Assembly: GCF_009741265.1 (NCBI RefSeq)
Contig: NZ_WOWL01000001.1
Coordinates: 1,178,001-1,242,000 of the forward strand
Origin: Pseudarthrobacter sp. GA104
GTDB lineage: Bacteria; Actinomycetota; Actinomycetes; Actinomycetales; Micrococcaceae
Reading direction: 5' to 3'
Length of the DNA: 64,000 bases
Positions 18,947-28,534 of the stretch are shown here, piece after piece. The translations under genes and the position numbers were made by a program. Below the pieces are notes generated by a model that saw only the letters and a program-made list of their open reading frames with translations, was not told the DNA's origin and ran no database searches. Position 1 is the stretch's first letter, and each line of letters begins with the position of its first letter.

Positions 18947-19905
18947 GCATCCATCCCGGGACGGCGCCCACACGGAAGGCGCCGGACAAACACACCGAAA
19001 CTGACGCCTCGAAGAAGCGCCGCCGCTCGCCCACGCGGGTGAATCCGGCACTATACCTGTTCCCGCTTCCCGCGGTGGCCGTCATCGCCTTCTTCCTGGT
19101 GATGCCCACCCTGCAGGCCTTCCAGTACGCCATCACGGACTGGAACGGCTTCTCGGCAGCGTTCAACTACGTGGGCCTGGACAACTTCATCCGGGCTTTC
19201 ACCAAGGACTCGCTGTTCACCAACGCGCTGACGAACAACCTCAAGTTCGTGCTGCTGGTGGTGATCGCGCAGACGCTGTTCTCGCTGATCCTGGCGCTGC
19301 TGCTGACGAAGAACTCCCGGGGAAGCGTCCTGCTCCGCGCGCTGTTCTTCTTCCCCACCATCCTGTCCTCGGTCTCGGTGGCCTTCATCTGGAAGTTCAT
19401 CTACGACCCCAACTTCGGCCTGGCCAACTCGGTCCTGGGCGGCGTAGGCCTGGAATCACTCCAGAGCTCCTACCTCGGCAACGACGCCCAGGCCCTGTAC
19501 TGGGTGGCCGTGACGCAGGTGTGGTTCCACGCCGGGCAGATGATGGTGGTGTACATCGCCGGCCTGCAGGCCATCCCGCGGGAACTTTACGAGGCGGCCG
19601 AGATGGACGGTGCCAACAAGTGGCAGCAGTTCAAGTCCATCACCTGGCCGTTCGTGGCACCGGCAACGTCCATTGTGGTGGCCTACACCACGGTGCAGTC
19701 GTTCAAGGCCTTCGACCTGATCCTCGGCATCGCGGGCAACCCGCCCAAGCAGTCCCTGGACATCCTCTCCACGCGCATCTACAGCACCTTTGCCAACTCG
19801 GAGTTCGGCTACGCCGCTGCCCAGTCGATCATCTTCATGGCGATGATCGCCCTGGTCACCTGGCTGCAGCGCCGCCTGCTCCGCCTCACCCCGAAGGGGG
19901 AATGA
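18943..19905 (+). CDS. ABC sugar permease, MalF type (sulfoquinovose importer)
   Basis: 320 residues. The first 30 are polar and basic and are followed by six membrane segments beginning at ALYLFPLPAVAVIAFFLVMP. The EAA loop reads ELYEAAEMDGANKWQQFKSI followed by TWPFVAP. The start overlaps the binding-protein stop (ATGA at 18943-18946), showing coupling. It forms the transmembrane channel with the permease at 19910. There is no ATPase in the operon. Confidence 0.9.
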   Translation: MSIHPGTAPTRKAPDKHTETDASKKRRRSPTRVNPALYLFPLPAVAVIAFFLVMPTLQAFQYAITDWNGFSAAFNYVGLDNFIRAFTKDSLFTNALTNNLKFVLLVVIAQTLFSLILALLLTKNSRGSVLLRALFFFPTILSSVSVAFIWKFIYDPNFGLANSVLGGVGLESLQSSYLGNDAQALYWVAVTQVWFHAGQMMVVYIAGLQAIPRELYEAAEMDGANKWQQFKSITWPFVAPATSIVVAYTTVQSFKAFDLILGIAGNPPKQSLDILSTRIYSTFANSEFGYAAAQSIIFMAMIALVTWLQRRLLRLTPKGE

Positions 19906-19909
19906 CAGC

Positions 19910-20725
19910 ATGCTCGCGTCAATAACCCGCCGCGGAATCCTCGCGATCTACGCGGTCATCATCATCGTTCCGCTGACCGTGGTGGGGTTCGGCAGCTTCA
20001 AGTCCACCCAGGAACTGTTCGCCGGGCCGTTCAGCCTGCCGCAGTCCCTCTCCCCCGCCAACTACGCGGAAGTGATCGGCGGCCAGGATCTCGGGTCTTC
20101 GTTCTGGAACAGCGTGATTGTCACCGCCATCTCCGTTCCGCTCACCCTGTTCCTTGCCAGCCTGGCCGGCTACGCCGTCTCCCGGCTCCGCGGCTTCATG
20201 TCCTGGGCCATCTTCGGCTTCCTTGTCCTGGGCATGGCCATCCCCGCCCAGGCGAACATGGTGCCGCTGTACGTGCTGTTTGGGCGGCTGGGTCTCCTGG
20301 ACAGCCTGGCCGGCCTGGTGGTGGCGAACCTGGTGTCCACCCTGCCCATTGCCGTCTTCATCCTGGGCGGGTTCATGCGGACCCTGCCCAAGGAACTCTA
20401 CGAGGCATCCTCGATCGACGGCACGGGCCCCTGGCGGACCTACGTCTCGATCGCCCTGCCGCTGTCCGCCCCGTCCATCGCCGCGGCCGCCATCTTCCTG
20501 TTCGTGATCCACTGGAACGAACTGCTGTACCCGCTGCTGTTCATCCAGTCACCCGGCAACCGCACCCTGCCGCTGGCACTGCTCAGCTTCCAGGGCGAGT
20601 TCCAAACCAACTACCCGCTGCTGTTCGCCGGCGTCATCATGGCCTCCCTTCCCGTGGTGGTGGCCTACGTCTTCCTGCAGCGCTACTTCGTGGCCGGCAT
20701 CACCGCAGGCGCCAGCAAGGGATGA
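19910..20725 (+). CDS. ABC sugar permease, MalG type (sulfoquinovose importer)
   Basis: 271 residues with six membrane segments, starting MLASITRRGILAIYAVIIIV. The EAA loop is ELYEASSIDGTGPWRTYVSI, then AAAIFLFVIHWNELLYPLLF, a classic MalG-type tail. The gene begins 4 bases after the previous stop; GAAGGGGGAAT upstream serves as ribosome-binding site within the end of that gene. It is the partner of the permease at 18943. Confidence 0.9.
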   Translation: MLASITRRGILAIYAVIIIVPLTVVGFGSFKSTQELFAGPFSLPQSLSPANYAEVIGGQDLGSSFWNSVIVTAISVPLTLFLASLAGYAVSRLRGFMSWAIFGFLVLGMAIPAQANMVPLYVLFGRLGLLDSLAGLVVANLVSTLPIAVFILGGFMRTLPKELYEASSIDGTGPWRTYVSIALPLSAPSIAAAAIFLFVIHWNELLYPLLFIQSPGNRTLPLALLSFQGEFQTNYPLLFAGVIMASLPVVVAYVFLQRYFVAGITAGASKG

Positions 20726-20801
20726 GCGTCACGACGACGGCGGCCAGCCGCGCCCGCCCCGCCGCAATGGACCCCTTCCAGCCCAATGAAAGGCATCATT
20801 C

Positions 20802-22241
20802 GTGAACCTCAAGTCAGCCCAACACCTCGTCAACGGCACCTGGAACACCGCCGGAACCGCCAAGGACGTGACTGACCCCGGCAACGGCAGCACCGTGGGC
20901 GAGGTGGCCTGGGGCACCGGCAAGGATGCCACCAAGGCCGCCGACGCCGCGGCGGAGGCCTTCAGTTCCTGGTCGCGCACCACCGTCCGGAACCGGGCGG
21001 ACCTGCTCCGCAACGCCGCCGACCTCCTGGCCGAACGCCGCGACGAACTTGCCCACACCCTGGCGCTTGAAGCGGGCAAACGGCTCCCTGAAGCGCAGGG
21101 CGAAGTGGACTTCTCCGTGGAATACTTCCGCTGGTTCGCCGAGGAAGCGCGCCGCGCCACCGGCACCGTGAGCCCGCCCGAACTGCAGGGCCGCCGCCAC
21201 CTGAGCCTCCGCAAACCCATCGGCGTGGCCCTCAGCCTCACGCCCTGGAACTTCCCGGTCTCCATCCAGGCCCGGAAGCTCGCCGCGATGCTGGCTGCCG
21301 GCTGCACCGTGGTGGGCAGGGTGTCCGAGAAGGCCCCGCTGGCTGCCACCGGGCTGTTCGAAGTCCTGCACGACGCCGGGTTCCCCGCCGGCGTGGTCAA
21401 CCTGGTCCACGGCCCCTCCCGCGAGGTCACCGCTGCCCTGATGTCCCACCCCGCGGTCAGGGCCGTCAGCTTCACCGGCTCCACGGGCGTGGGCCGGCAG
21501 ATCATGGCCTCCGCCTCCGAACGGGTGGTCCGGCCGCTGCTGGAGCTGGGCGGCAACGCGCCCTTCATAGTCTTCGAGGACGCCGACCTGGATGCCGCCG
21601 TCGAGGGTGCCGTCCTGGGCCGGCTCCGCAACACCGGGCAGTCCTGCGTGGCCGCCAACCGGTTCCTGGTCCAGGAGAGCATCGCCGAGGAGTTCGCCGC
21701 CAAGGTGGCCGCGCGCTTTGACGCGATGAGCATCGGCCACGGCGTTCCCGACGGCGGCAGCCAGGTTCCGGACCTCGGTCCCATGATCGACGCCGACCGG
21801 GTCACCGCGGTCCAGGCCTTGATCGACGATGCCCTGGAGCGCGGCGCCCGACGCCTCACCCAACGCACCGATGTTCCCGGCCAGGGATCCTTCCTGGCAC
21901 CCACCCTGCTGGCGGACGTCCCGGACGACGCACCCCTGGTGACGGAGGAAGTGTTCGGCCCGGCAGCCGGCGTCGTAACCTTCTCCTCGGAGGAGGAAGC
22001 CATCAGGAAAGCCAACGCCACGGAAATGGGCCTGGCCGCCTACGTCTGGAGCAGCAGCCCCAGGCGCGGCTGGGACATTCCGGAGCAGCTCGAAGCGGGC
22101 ATCGTGGGCGTGAACGATCCACTCCCGTCCGTGGCCTTCGCGCCCATGGGCGGCGCCAAGCAGTCAGGGCTGGGCCGGGAAGGATCAAGCCTGGGCCTGG
22201 AGGAATTCGAGGAGGTCCAGTACGTGGCCTGGAGGCCCTAG
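20802..22241 (+). CDS. Aldehyde dehydrogenase, probable sulfolactaldehyde dehydrogenase
   Basis: Succinate-semialdehyde-dehydrogenase-like enzyme of 479 residues from GTG 20802. The catalytic Cys282 is in RNTGQSCVAANRF, the general base Glu248 in LLELGGNAPF and the oxyanion Asn150 in LTPWNFPVS. In sulfoquinovose pathways that end in sulfolactate, an enzyme of this type oxidises 3-sulfolactaldehyde to 3-sulfolactate with NAD(P). Its place between the importer and a TauE/SafE exporter fits. One oddity: the cofactor-binding KPAE-type loop reads RVSE (173-176) after GCTVVG, which may alter NAD/NADP choice. A general semialdehyde dehydrogenase cannot be excluded by sequence alone. Confidence 0.82.
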   Translation: MNLKSAQHLVNGTWNTAGTAKDVTDPGNGSTVGEVAWGTGKDATKAADAAAEAFSSWSRTTVRNRADLLRNAADLLAERRDELAHTLALEAGKRLPEAQGEVDFSVEYFRWFAEEARRATGTVSPPELQGRRHLSLRKPIGVALSLTPWNFPVSIQARKLAAMLAAGCTVVGRVSEKAPLAATGLFEVLHDAGFPAGVVNLVHGPSREVTAALMSHPAVRAVSFTGSTGVGRQIMASASERVVRPLLELGGNAPFIVFEDADLDAAVEGAVLGRLRNTGQSCVAANRFLVQESIAEEFAAKVAARFDAMSIGHGVPDGGSQVPDLGPMIDADRVTAVQALIDDALERGARRLTQRTDVPGQGSFLAPTLLADVPDDAPLVTEEVFGPAAGVVTFSSEEEAIRKANATEMGLAAYVWSSSPRRGWDIPEQLEAGIVGVNDPLPSVAFAPMGGAKQSGLGREGSSLGLEEFEEVQYVAWRP

Positions 22242-22985
22242 GTGCTGACCACCGGGCTGGTGCTAGGCGCCGTGGTGATGGGAGCCGGGATGCAGCGCAT
22301 CACCGGAATGGGCTTCGCCCTGGTGGCTGCACCCTTCCTGGTCCTGCTCCTGGGCCCGGTGGAAGGCGTGGTGCTTGTGAACATGTGCGGTGCCGTGACC
22401 GCGGGGGCCATCATCTTCCGTGTGGTGCGGGACATTGACTGGAAACGGTACGTTCTGCTCACGGCTTCGGCCCTGCTCGGGATCATCCCCGCGGCCTTCC
22501 TGATCCGCCTCGTTCCACCGGCGGTGCTCGAGATCGGCATCGGGGTGATCCTCGCCGTCGGACTGACTGTCCTGCTGGCCCTCAAGTCCGTCACCCTTCC
22601 GGCACGGCGCCGCTACCTCTTCACGGCCGGCGGCCTGAGCGGGTTCATGAACACAGCCGCCGGCGTGGGTGGACCGGCGGTCAGCATGTACTCCATCGCC
22701 ACCCGGTGGCAGCACAAGTCCTTCGCAGCCACCATGCAGCCGTACTTCTTCACCATTGGGACGTTCTCGCTGATCTCCAAGGCACTGACCGCGCCGGCCA
22801 CATTTCCCGCGCTTCCGTGGGGCATGTGGGTGGCCGTGGGCGTGGCCTGCCTGGGTGGGCTGGTGCTGGGCGACATCGCTTCGAAGTATGTCCCCGCCCG
22901 CGCCGCGCAGATACTCCTGATCATCCTGGCCTACCTGGGGGCGGCCGCCACCATCATCCGGGGCGTCCTCGACGCCGTCGGGTAA
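22242..22985 (+). CDS. TauE/SafE-family exporter, probably for sulfolactate or sulfite
   Basis: 247-residue membrane protein with about seven or eight hydrophobic segments. The family signature is visible twice: [20 protein letters not shown] near the N-terminus and [20 protein letters not shown] in the middle. TauE/SafE proteins export sulfonates or sulfite, and a similar exporter accompanies sulfolactate-producing sulfoquinovose clusters. The GTG at 22242 directly follows the stop of the aldehyde dehydrogenase gene, with GGAGG at 22231-22235, so production and export of the end product appear coupled. The exported compound is inferred. Confidence 0.85.
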   Translation: MLTTGLVLGAVVMGAGMQRITGMGFALVAAPFLVLLLGPVEGVVLVNMCGAVTAGAIIFRVVRDIDWKRYVLLTASALLGIIPAAFLIRLVPPAVLEIGIGVILAVGLTVLLALKSVTLPARRRYLFTAGGLSGFMNTAAGVGGPAVSMYSIATRWQHKSFAATMQPYFFTIGTFSLISKALTAPATFPALPWGMWVAVGVACLGGLVLGDIASKYVPARAAQILLIILAYLGAAATIIRGVLDAVG

Positions 22986-23029
22986 CCCCAACAACTTCGC
23001 TTGCACCCGTAACAGAGAGAGGAAACAAC

Positions 23030-24304
23030 ATGACGTGGCTGAACAGTGCCGCCCACGCACGCTGGCTCGAGGCGGAAACCGACCGGCTGATCAATTTCGC
23101 CGCGGCCTCAAAGGTCCCGACAGGATTCGGCTGGCTCGACAACTACGGCAAGGTGTTCACCGACAAGCCGACCCACCTCTGGATTACCGCCCGGATGGTC
23201 CACAGTTTTTCCGTCGCCGCCCTCATGGGACGGCCGGGTGCCGCAACACTCGTGGACCACGGGATCGCGGCACTCAACGGGGCCCTGCACGATGATGAGT
23301 TCGGCGGCTGGTACGCCGAGGTCAACGAAAACGGACCGGTAAACGATACGAAGTCCGGCTACCAGCATTCGTTCGTGCTCCTCGCCGCTGCCAGTGCCGT
23401 CGCCGCAGGGCGGCCCGGTGCGCGCGAACTGCTCGACGAGGCGCTCCGGATCGCCGACACGAAATTCTGGGACCACCAGGCCAACATGTGCTTCGACTCG
23501 TGGAACCGGGAATTCACCGAAACCGAGGCATACCGGGGCGGAAACGCCAGCATGCATTCGGTCGAGGCCTACCTGATCGTCGCTGACGTGACCGGGGAGA
23601 ACCGCTGGCTTGAGCGGGCCCTGCACATCGCCGAGGTGCTCATCCACAAGTTCGCGCGCAACAACAATTACCGGGTGTTCGAACACTTCGACCCGGAGTG
23701 GAACCCCATGCCGGAGTACAACACCGATGACCGGGCCAGCCAGTTCCGCGCCTACGGCGGAACGCCGGGCCACTGGGTTGAGTGGGCGCGCCTGCTCCTC
23801 CACCTCCGCGCCGGACTCGAAGCCCGCGGCCTGGACGTTCCGGCCTGGCTCCTGGAAGACGCCCGGGGCCTGTTCGACGCAGCCATCCGTGACGCGTGGG
23901 AGCCGGACGGCCACCCGGGATTTGTCTACACCGTGGACTGGGAGGGCAAGCCCGTTGTCACCACCCGCATCCGGTGGGTGCCGGCAGAGGCCATCGGCGG
24001 TGCTGCGGCGCTCTACATCGCCACCGGCGAGAAGAAGTATGCGGACTGGTACGAGCGGATCTGGGACCACGCCCGCGACTGGTTCATCGACTACGAGCAC
24101 GGGTCCTGGAAGCAGGAGCTCGACGAGAACGGCAATGTCACCTCCACCGTCTGGTCCGGCAAGGCGGACATCTATCACCTGTGGCACTGCCTGGTGGTCC
24201 CGCGCCTTCCGCTGGCACCCGGTCTGGCTCCGGCAGTTGCGGCGGGCCTGCTGGACGCACGCATCACCGGGACCAGCCAGGACAAGGACCCTGCAGGCCG
24301 CTGA
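23030..24304 (+). CDS. yihS: Sulfoquinovose isomerase, YihS-type (AGE family)
   Basis: 424 residues from the ATG at 23030, with GAGAGAGG just upstream. The protein follows remembered E. coli YihS closely through its whole length ([90 protein letters not shown]). Arg55, His248 and His383, the residues important in YihS, fall at the same numbers here. The (alpha/alpha)6-barrel enzyme interconverts sulfoquinovose and 6-deoxy-6-sulfofructose (and also mannose, fructose and glucose). It is the last gene of the 15742-24304 operon. Assignment to this family branch is very firm. Confidence 0.93.
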   Translation: MTWLNSAAHARWLEAETDRLINFAAASKVPTGFGWLDNYGKVFTDKPTHLWITARMVHSFSVAALMGRPGAATLVDHGIAALNGALHDDEFGGWYAEVNENGPVNDTKSGYQHSFVLLAAASAVAAGRPGARELLDEALRIADTKFWDHQANMCFDSWNREFTETEAYRGGNASMHSVEAYLIVADVTGENRWLERALHIAEVLIHKFARNNNYRVFEHFDPEWNPMPEYNTDDRASQFRAYGGTPGHWVEWARLLLHLRAGLEARGLDVPAWLLEDARGLFDAAIRDAWEPDGHPGFVYTVDWEGKPVVTTRIRWVPAEAIGGAAALYIATGEKKYADWYERIWDHARDWFIDYEHGSWKQELDENGNVTSTVWSGKADIYHLWHCLVVPRLPLAPGLAPAVAAGLLDARITGTSQDKDPAGR

Positions 24305-24317
24305 TTCCTGCGGATCG

Positions 24318-24338
24318 AGGTGCAGGCCCCCTGCACCT
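24318..24338 (+). terminator. Hairpin downstream of the sulfoquinovose operon
   Basis: Perfect 9-bp stem AGGTGCAGG / CCTGCACCT with a 3-base loop (CCC), 14 bases after the isomerase stop. There is no T run, as is common in high-GC actinobacteria. Its position marks the likely end of the operon before the unrelated MFS gene. Confidence 0.55.
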
Positions 24339-24539
24339 GCCAGGGCGGCAGGTCCGTCCGGCCGGGGTCCCGCACGGACACAGACCTGGGCACCCGGTAG
24401 CCGGCTCCGGCGGAAAGCGGATTGCGTCCGGGGACACGCTCCGACGCGCCGGAAACGGCATGGAGCAGGGGCCGCGATCCTGTAAATTTAAGGGAGGAAC
24501 TGCCCGGCCAGCGAGCCGCGTTCCACCCCTCCCCCTTGA

Positions 24540-25829
24540 ATGGATCCTTCCCCCATGTCCTCCGCCATTCCCGCGCCGGAACCTGCCCGTTTCCCGTACG
24601 CCGCGATGGTGGTTTTGGCCACCATCGCCTTCACCGCCATCACCACCGAGCTCCTGCCGTCCGGGCTGCTGCCGCAGATCAGCAGCGGCCTGAACGTGTC
24701 CGAGCCGGTTGCGGGCTACCTGGCCGCGGCCTATGCCGCCGTCATTGTGGTCACGGTGGTCCCGGCTGCCCGGCTGCTGGGGAAGATTCCCCGCCATGCG
24801 CTGCTGGTGGGACTCGTCCTGACGTTCGCGCTCAGCAATGCGATGGTGGGACTCGCGCCGGACTTCACCGCCGCCATGATCGCCCGGCTGGTGGGGGGCC
24901 TGGCGCACGGCCTGCTCTGGACCACCATGGCCCCGTTCGTCACCAGGGTGGTTCCGGCAGACAAGGTGGGCAAGGCCCTGGCCATTGTCTTCAGCGGCAA
25001 CAGCCTGGGCCTGGCTATCGGCGCGCCCGTGGGCACGGCGCTGGGCGGGTTCCTCGGCTGGCGCTCGGCGTTCCTGGTGCTGGCAGGGTTCGGGCTGGTC
25101 CTGACGGTGCTGGCGTTCTTCCTGCTGCCGCGGGTCCAGCGTATTTCCGACGCCGTCCGTCCCTCACTGCGCAAGGCAATCGCACAGCCCGGAGTCAAGT
25201 CGGTGGCCATCGCCTGGCCGCTGCTGGTCCTGGCCCATTTCGCGCTGTTCACCTACATCGCGCCGTACATCCGCGAGGCAGGCTTCCCCGACTACGCCAT
25301 CAGCCTCTCGCTCACCGTCCTTGGCGGATCCGGGCTGCTGGGAATCTGGGTCGCGGGCCTCACCGTGGATTCCCGGCCCCGGCGTTCCCTGCTCATGACG
25401 ACGGCGGTGATCGCCCTTTCCATGTTCTTCCTCCCTCTCGCGGTGGGCAACTTCCCCGTGGCCCTGCTCCTCATGACGGTCTGGGGTGCGGGACTCGGCG
25501 CGATAGGCATTTACAACCAGTCCGCCATCCTGCGGGCCGGGGGCGAGTTCCAGGAAGCCGCGAACGGCCTCACTGTGCTGACCATCCAGCTGGGCATCAC
25601 GGTGGGCGCCCTGTACGGCTCGGCGGCACTGGTGGTGGGCGGACCGCTGCTGGTTCCCGTCGCCGCGGCGCTGCCGGTGGTGGCGGCGTGGATCATCGCC
25701 CTTGCAGGGAAGACGCACGCGTATCCGCCCGGACCGCGGGAGCGGGTGTGGCTGGAGCCCCGCCCCGTCCGTTCGGAGGAGGTTCCCGTGGCGGAAACCA
25801 GTGCACCGCCGTCGCGCCCCCGTCCCTAA
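24540..25829 (+). CDS. MFS efflux transporter, DHA1 type
   Basis: 429-residue major facilitator protein with about 12 membrane segments. Blocks TTELLPSGLLPQISSGLNVS, GYLAAAYAAVIVVTVVPAAR and GLAHGLLWTTMAPFVTRVVP resemble the arabinose/purine-ribonucleoside exporter group (YdeA/NepI-like). Starts at 24540 or 24555 are both possible, as neither has a strong ribosome-binding site. An A/T-rich stretch with AGGGAGGA at 24491-24498 marks the upstream region. A hairpin separates it from the sulfoquinovose operon, so a joint role is not supported. The substrate is unknown. Confidence 0.83.
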   Translation: MDPSPMSSAIPAPEPARFPYAAMVVLATIAFTAITTELLPSGLLPQISSGLNVSEPVAGYLAAAYAAVIVVTVVPAARLLGKIPRHALLVGLVLTFALSNAMVGLAPDFTAAMIARLVGGLAHGLLWTTMAPFVTRVVPADKVGKALAIVFSGNSLGLAIGAPVGTALGGFLGWRSAFLVLAGFGLVLTVLAFFLLPRVQRISDAVRPSLRKAIAQPGVKSVAIAWPLLVLAHFALFTYIAPYIREAGFPDYAISLSLTVLGGSGLLGIWVAGLTVDSRPRRSLLMTTAVIALSMFFLPLAVGNFPVALLLMTVWGAGLGAIGIYNQSAILRAGGEFQEAANGLTVLTIQLGITVGALYGSAALVVGGPLLVPVAAALPVVAAWIIALAGKTHAYPPGPRERVWLEPRPVRSEEVPVAETSAPPSRPRP

Positions 25830-25832
25830 CCC

Positions 25833-25896
25833 CCATCGATTGCTCCGTACCGGCCGTTTTCACCGCTCATAACGACATTTGCGGAGCAATCGATGG
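25833..25896. repeat. 15-bp inverted repeat between genes
   Basis: Perfect arms CCATCGATTGCTCCG at 25833-25847 and CGGAGCAATCGATGG at 25882-25896, with a 34-base centre, 3 bases after the MFS stop. It could end transcription of the exporter gene, but the long centre and the A/T-rich arms also fit a mobile or REP-like palindrome. Confidence 0.6.
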
Positions 25897-26037
25897 CGGG
25901 TGGACCCAGCGCGCCGGCCCGGCGTTCCGCGTTAACCTCCCCTCCAACTCCCTGCACCCGAACCGCAACCTGCCCCTCCTAGCGTTGACGGGTCACCGGC
26001 GGAAACGCCGGCCCCGTCATCCAGGAGGAACCACCAC

Positions 26038-27122
26038 ATGCGCAAAGTCCTGACGTCCGCGGCAGCCGCCGCCCTCATCGCCGCCGCGTTTGCTTCGGCA
26101 GGTCCCGCCGCCGCCGCCCCGGACACCGACGCCGGCACGCCGTCGTCGAACGCTGCCGGAGCGGCGGCGCAGGCAACAACGGCCCCGAAGGTAAACGAAC
26201 GCAACGGCTCCTTCGACCTGCAGTCCCACCGCGGCGGCCGCGGCGAATGGACCGAGGAGTCCCTGGCCGCGTTCACGAATTCCCTGGCGCTGGGCGTGAC
26301 CACCCTCGAGCTGGACACGCACCTCACCGAGGACGGCAACGTGATCGTCTGGCACGACGACACCATCCAGGCCACCAAATGCATCGACACCGCGCCGGCC
26401 ACCGCCGGCGACCCCGAATTCCCCTACGTGGGGACCGCGTGGCCGAACTGTCCCTGGCCCAGGTCAAGACGCTGAACTGCGGCTACGCGCAGCTGGCCGG
26501 CTACCCGGAGCAGGATGTGGTCGAGGGCAACCGGATCGCCGAGCTCAAGGACGTCTACCAGCTGGTGCGTGACGCGGGCGCCGAGAAGGTCCGCTTGAAC
26601 GTGGAGACCAAGGTGGAGGGCAGCCAGATCGGCGGCGCCGGCATGGAATCCCTCACCCGCGCCGTGGTGGCCGAAATCCAGGCCTCCGGCATGGCGGACC
26701 GCACCACCCTGCAGTCCTTTGACTGGTCCTCCCTCAACCTCACCCGGGAAATCGCGCCCGAGCTCACGCTGGTGGCGCTCTCCAGCGGAGACGCCTGGAT
26801 GGGTGTGGGCCAGCCCGGCGCCAGCCCCAACCTGGGCGGCATCGACATCGACGACTACGACGGCTCCCTTGCCAAGGCGGCAGCCGCCCAGGGGTATGAC
26901 GTCATTTCCCCGGCGTTCCGCTCCGTCACCCCTGAGATGATCGCCGAAGCCCACGGGCTGGGCCTGCCCGTGATCCCCTGGACCGTGAACACCACCGCGG
27001 ACATGGAACGCCTGATGGACCTGGGTGTGGACGGCATCATCACCGACTACCCCACCCGCCTGCGCACCCTCATGGAAGAGCGCGGCCTGAAGCTGCCCAA
27101 GGCCTACTCGCTGCAGGGCTGA
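26038..27122 (+). pseudogene. Secreted glycerophosphodiester phosphodiesterase, frameshifted
   Basis: The protein begins with a signal peptide (MRKVLTSAAAAALIAAAFAS, ending near APAAAA-type residues), then the GDPD core: LQSHRGGRGEWTEESLAAF, LELDTHLTEDGNVIVWHDDT, and in the second frame VRLNVETKVEGSQ, SFDWSSL and GLGLPVIPWTVNTTADMERL. Frame 1 ends at 26475 after FPYVGTAWPNC. The expected text FPYVGDRVAELSLAQVKTLN needs one more G in the GGGG run at 26430-26433. The active-site His/Arg, Glu and Asp residues are otherwise all present across both frames. The enzyme would release sn-glycerol 3-phosphate from glycerophosphodiesters outside the cell. Sequence error or true inactivation cannot be separated here. 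Confidence 0.85.
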
Positions 27123-27137
27123 TTTCCGGACGATGCC

Positions 27138-27185
27138 CGACGGCGGCTGCCGGACATCCGCACAGGAGTCCGGCAGCCGCCGTCG
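27138..27185 (+). terminator. Strong hairpin terminator
   Basis: Perfect 18-bp stem with arms at 27138-27155 and 27168-27185 and a 12-base loop, followed by TGCCTTTGC, a weak T stretch. It lies 15 bases after the phosphodiesterase stop and ahead of the MscS gene, so it most likely ends the upstream transcript. Confidence 0.8.
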
Positions 27186-27253
27186 TGCCTTTGCACCACG
27201 CCGGGGCGGAGGCGGATTTCGGCCCCGGGCGCGACGTTGGTAGAGGTTAAAGG

Positions 27254-28489
27254 ATGCAAGACCTACTCAATCCCGCCATGCCCTTCATTGCCGTCACCCT
27301 GGCAGTGGCCGCAGGCCTGGTCCTGTCCTGGCTGCTGCGCAAGCTCGTCCTGCGCCTCAACCGCAAGCGTCCGGAACTGCAGGCCACGTCCCGGGTTGCC
27401 CGCCAGCCGCTGCGCCTGGCACTGTGCCTGATCGGCGTCCGCACCGCGCTGGGACTCACGGCAGCCGGCGAAAGCTGGCACGGCGCCGTCGACCACCTGC
27501 TGCTGATATCCCTCATCGGCTCCCTCGCCTGGCTGGCCGTGGCCGTACTGCTGATCATCGAGGCGGTGGTCCTGGGCCGGTACAGCGTGGACGTTGCGGA
27601 CAACCGGCGCGCGCGGCGGCTCCGGACGCAGATGATCCTGGCCCGGCGGATCGGTGTTGCGCTGGTGGTGGTGCTTGCCGCCGGTTCGGTGATGCTCACG
27701 TTCCCGGCCATCCAGGCCCTCGGCGCCGGGCTGCTGGCCTCCGCCGGGGTCATCTCGATCGTCGCCGGCCTCGCAGCGCAGACTTCCCTGGTGAACGTCT
27801 TCGCCGGCATGCAGCTGGCCTTCACGGACGCCATCCGCGTGGACGACGTTGTGGTGGTGCAGAAGGAGTGGGGCCGGATCGAGGAAATCACCCTCACCTA
27901 CGTGGTGGTCCACATCTGGGACGACCGCCGCCTGATCCTCCCGTCCACCTACTTCACCACCACGCCGTTCGAGAACTGGACCCGGCGCCAGTCCGAGGTG
28001 ATGGGCACCGTGGAGTTCGACCTCGACTGGCGCGCCCCCATGGAGGACATGCGCGCCGAGCTGCGGTCCGTCCTCGCCGGCACGGACCTGTGGGACGAGC
28101 GCGTGGGCATCCTGCAGATCACCGACGCCACCGGCGGGTTCGTCCGGGTGCGCATCCTGGTCAGCGCCGCGGACAGCGCCGCGCTCTTCGACCTGCGCTG
28201 CCTCATCCGCGAGGCCATGGTCACCTTCCTGCAGCAGGGCCATCCGGAAGCGCTCCCCCAGCAGCGCTGGACCGAGACAGCGTCCGACGGCGGCACCTCC
28301 GCCCGCCGCCGGCAGCCATTGCGGGGGCTGGGTACGTCCAACCGGGACGGCGCCCGGACGGCCGCGGATCCGCACGAATCACAGCTGTTCACCGGCTCGA
28401 TCGAGGCCGTGCAGCGCTCGCGTGCCTTCACCGGCCCCGGCGAGGATGTCTTCCAGGACCGGGACCAGACCCTGGCCGCACGGAACTAG
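27254..28489 (+). CDS. MscS-family mechanosensitive channel
   Basis: 411 residues. Four or five membrane helices precede the pore/beta-domain signature ASAGVISIVAGLAAQTSLVN followed by VFAGMQLAFTDAIRVDDVVV, the MscS helix 3 and start of the beta domain. Then come IEEITLTYVVVHIWDDRRLI and LPSTYFTTTPFENWTR. These channels open under membrane tension to release solutes after osmotic downshock. About 90 C-terminal residues are polar, rich in Arg, Gly and Ser, and show no known domain. The ATG at 27254 follows a weak site (AGGTTAAAGGATG). Confidence 0.88.
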   Translation: MQDLLNPAMPFIAVTLAVAAGLVLSWLLRKLVLRLNRKRPELQATSRVARQPLRLALCLIGVRTALGLTAAGESWHGAVDHLLLISLIGSLAWLAVAVLLIIEAVVLGRYSVDVADNRRARRLRTQMILARRIGVALVVVLAAGSVMLTFPAIQALGAGLLASAGVISIVAGLAAQTSLVNVFAGMQLAFTDAIRVDDVVVVQKEWGRIEEITLTYVVVHIWDDRRLILPSTYFTTTPFENWTRRQSEVMGTVEFDLDWRAPMEDMRAELRSVLAGTDLWDERVGILQITDATGGFVRVRILVSAADSAALFDLRCLIREAMVTFLQQGHPEALPQQRWTETASDGGTSARRRQPLRGLGTSNRDGARTAADPHESQLFTGSIEAVQRSRAFTGPGEDVFQDRDQTLAARN

Positions 28490-28498
28490 GAAAGCCCT

Positions 28499-28526
28499 TG
28501 ATATGTGACCAAATGGTCACATATCA
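28499..28526. promoter_or_regulatory. Operator of the ArsR-type regulator
   Basis: Inverted repeat with arms ATATGTGACC (28501-28510) and GGTCACATAT (28515-28524) around AAAT; TG on the left and CA on the right extend each arm to 12 bases. It stands immediately upstream of the ArsR-SRPBCC gene (ATG 28535), as expected for an autoregulatory ArsR site. Confidence 0.75.
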
Positions 28527-28534
28527 TTGTTCCC

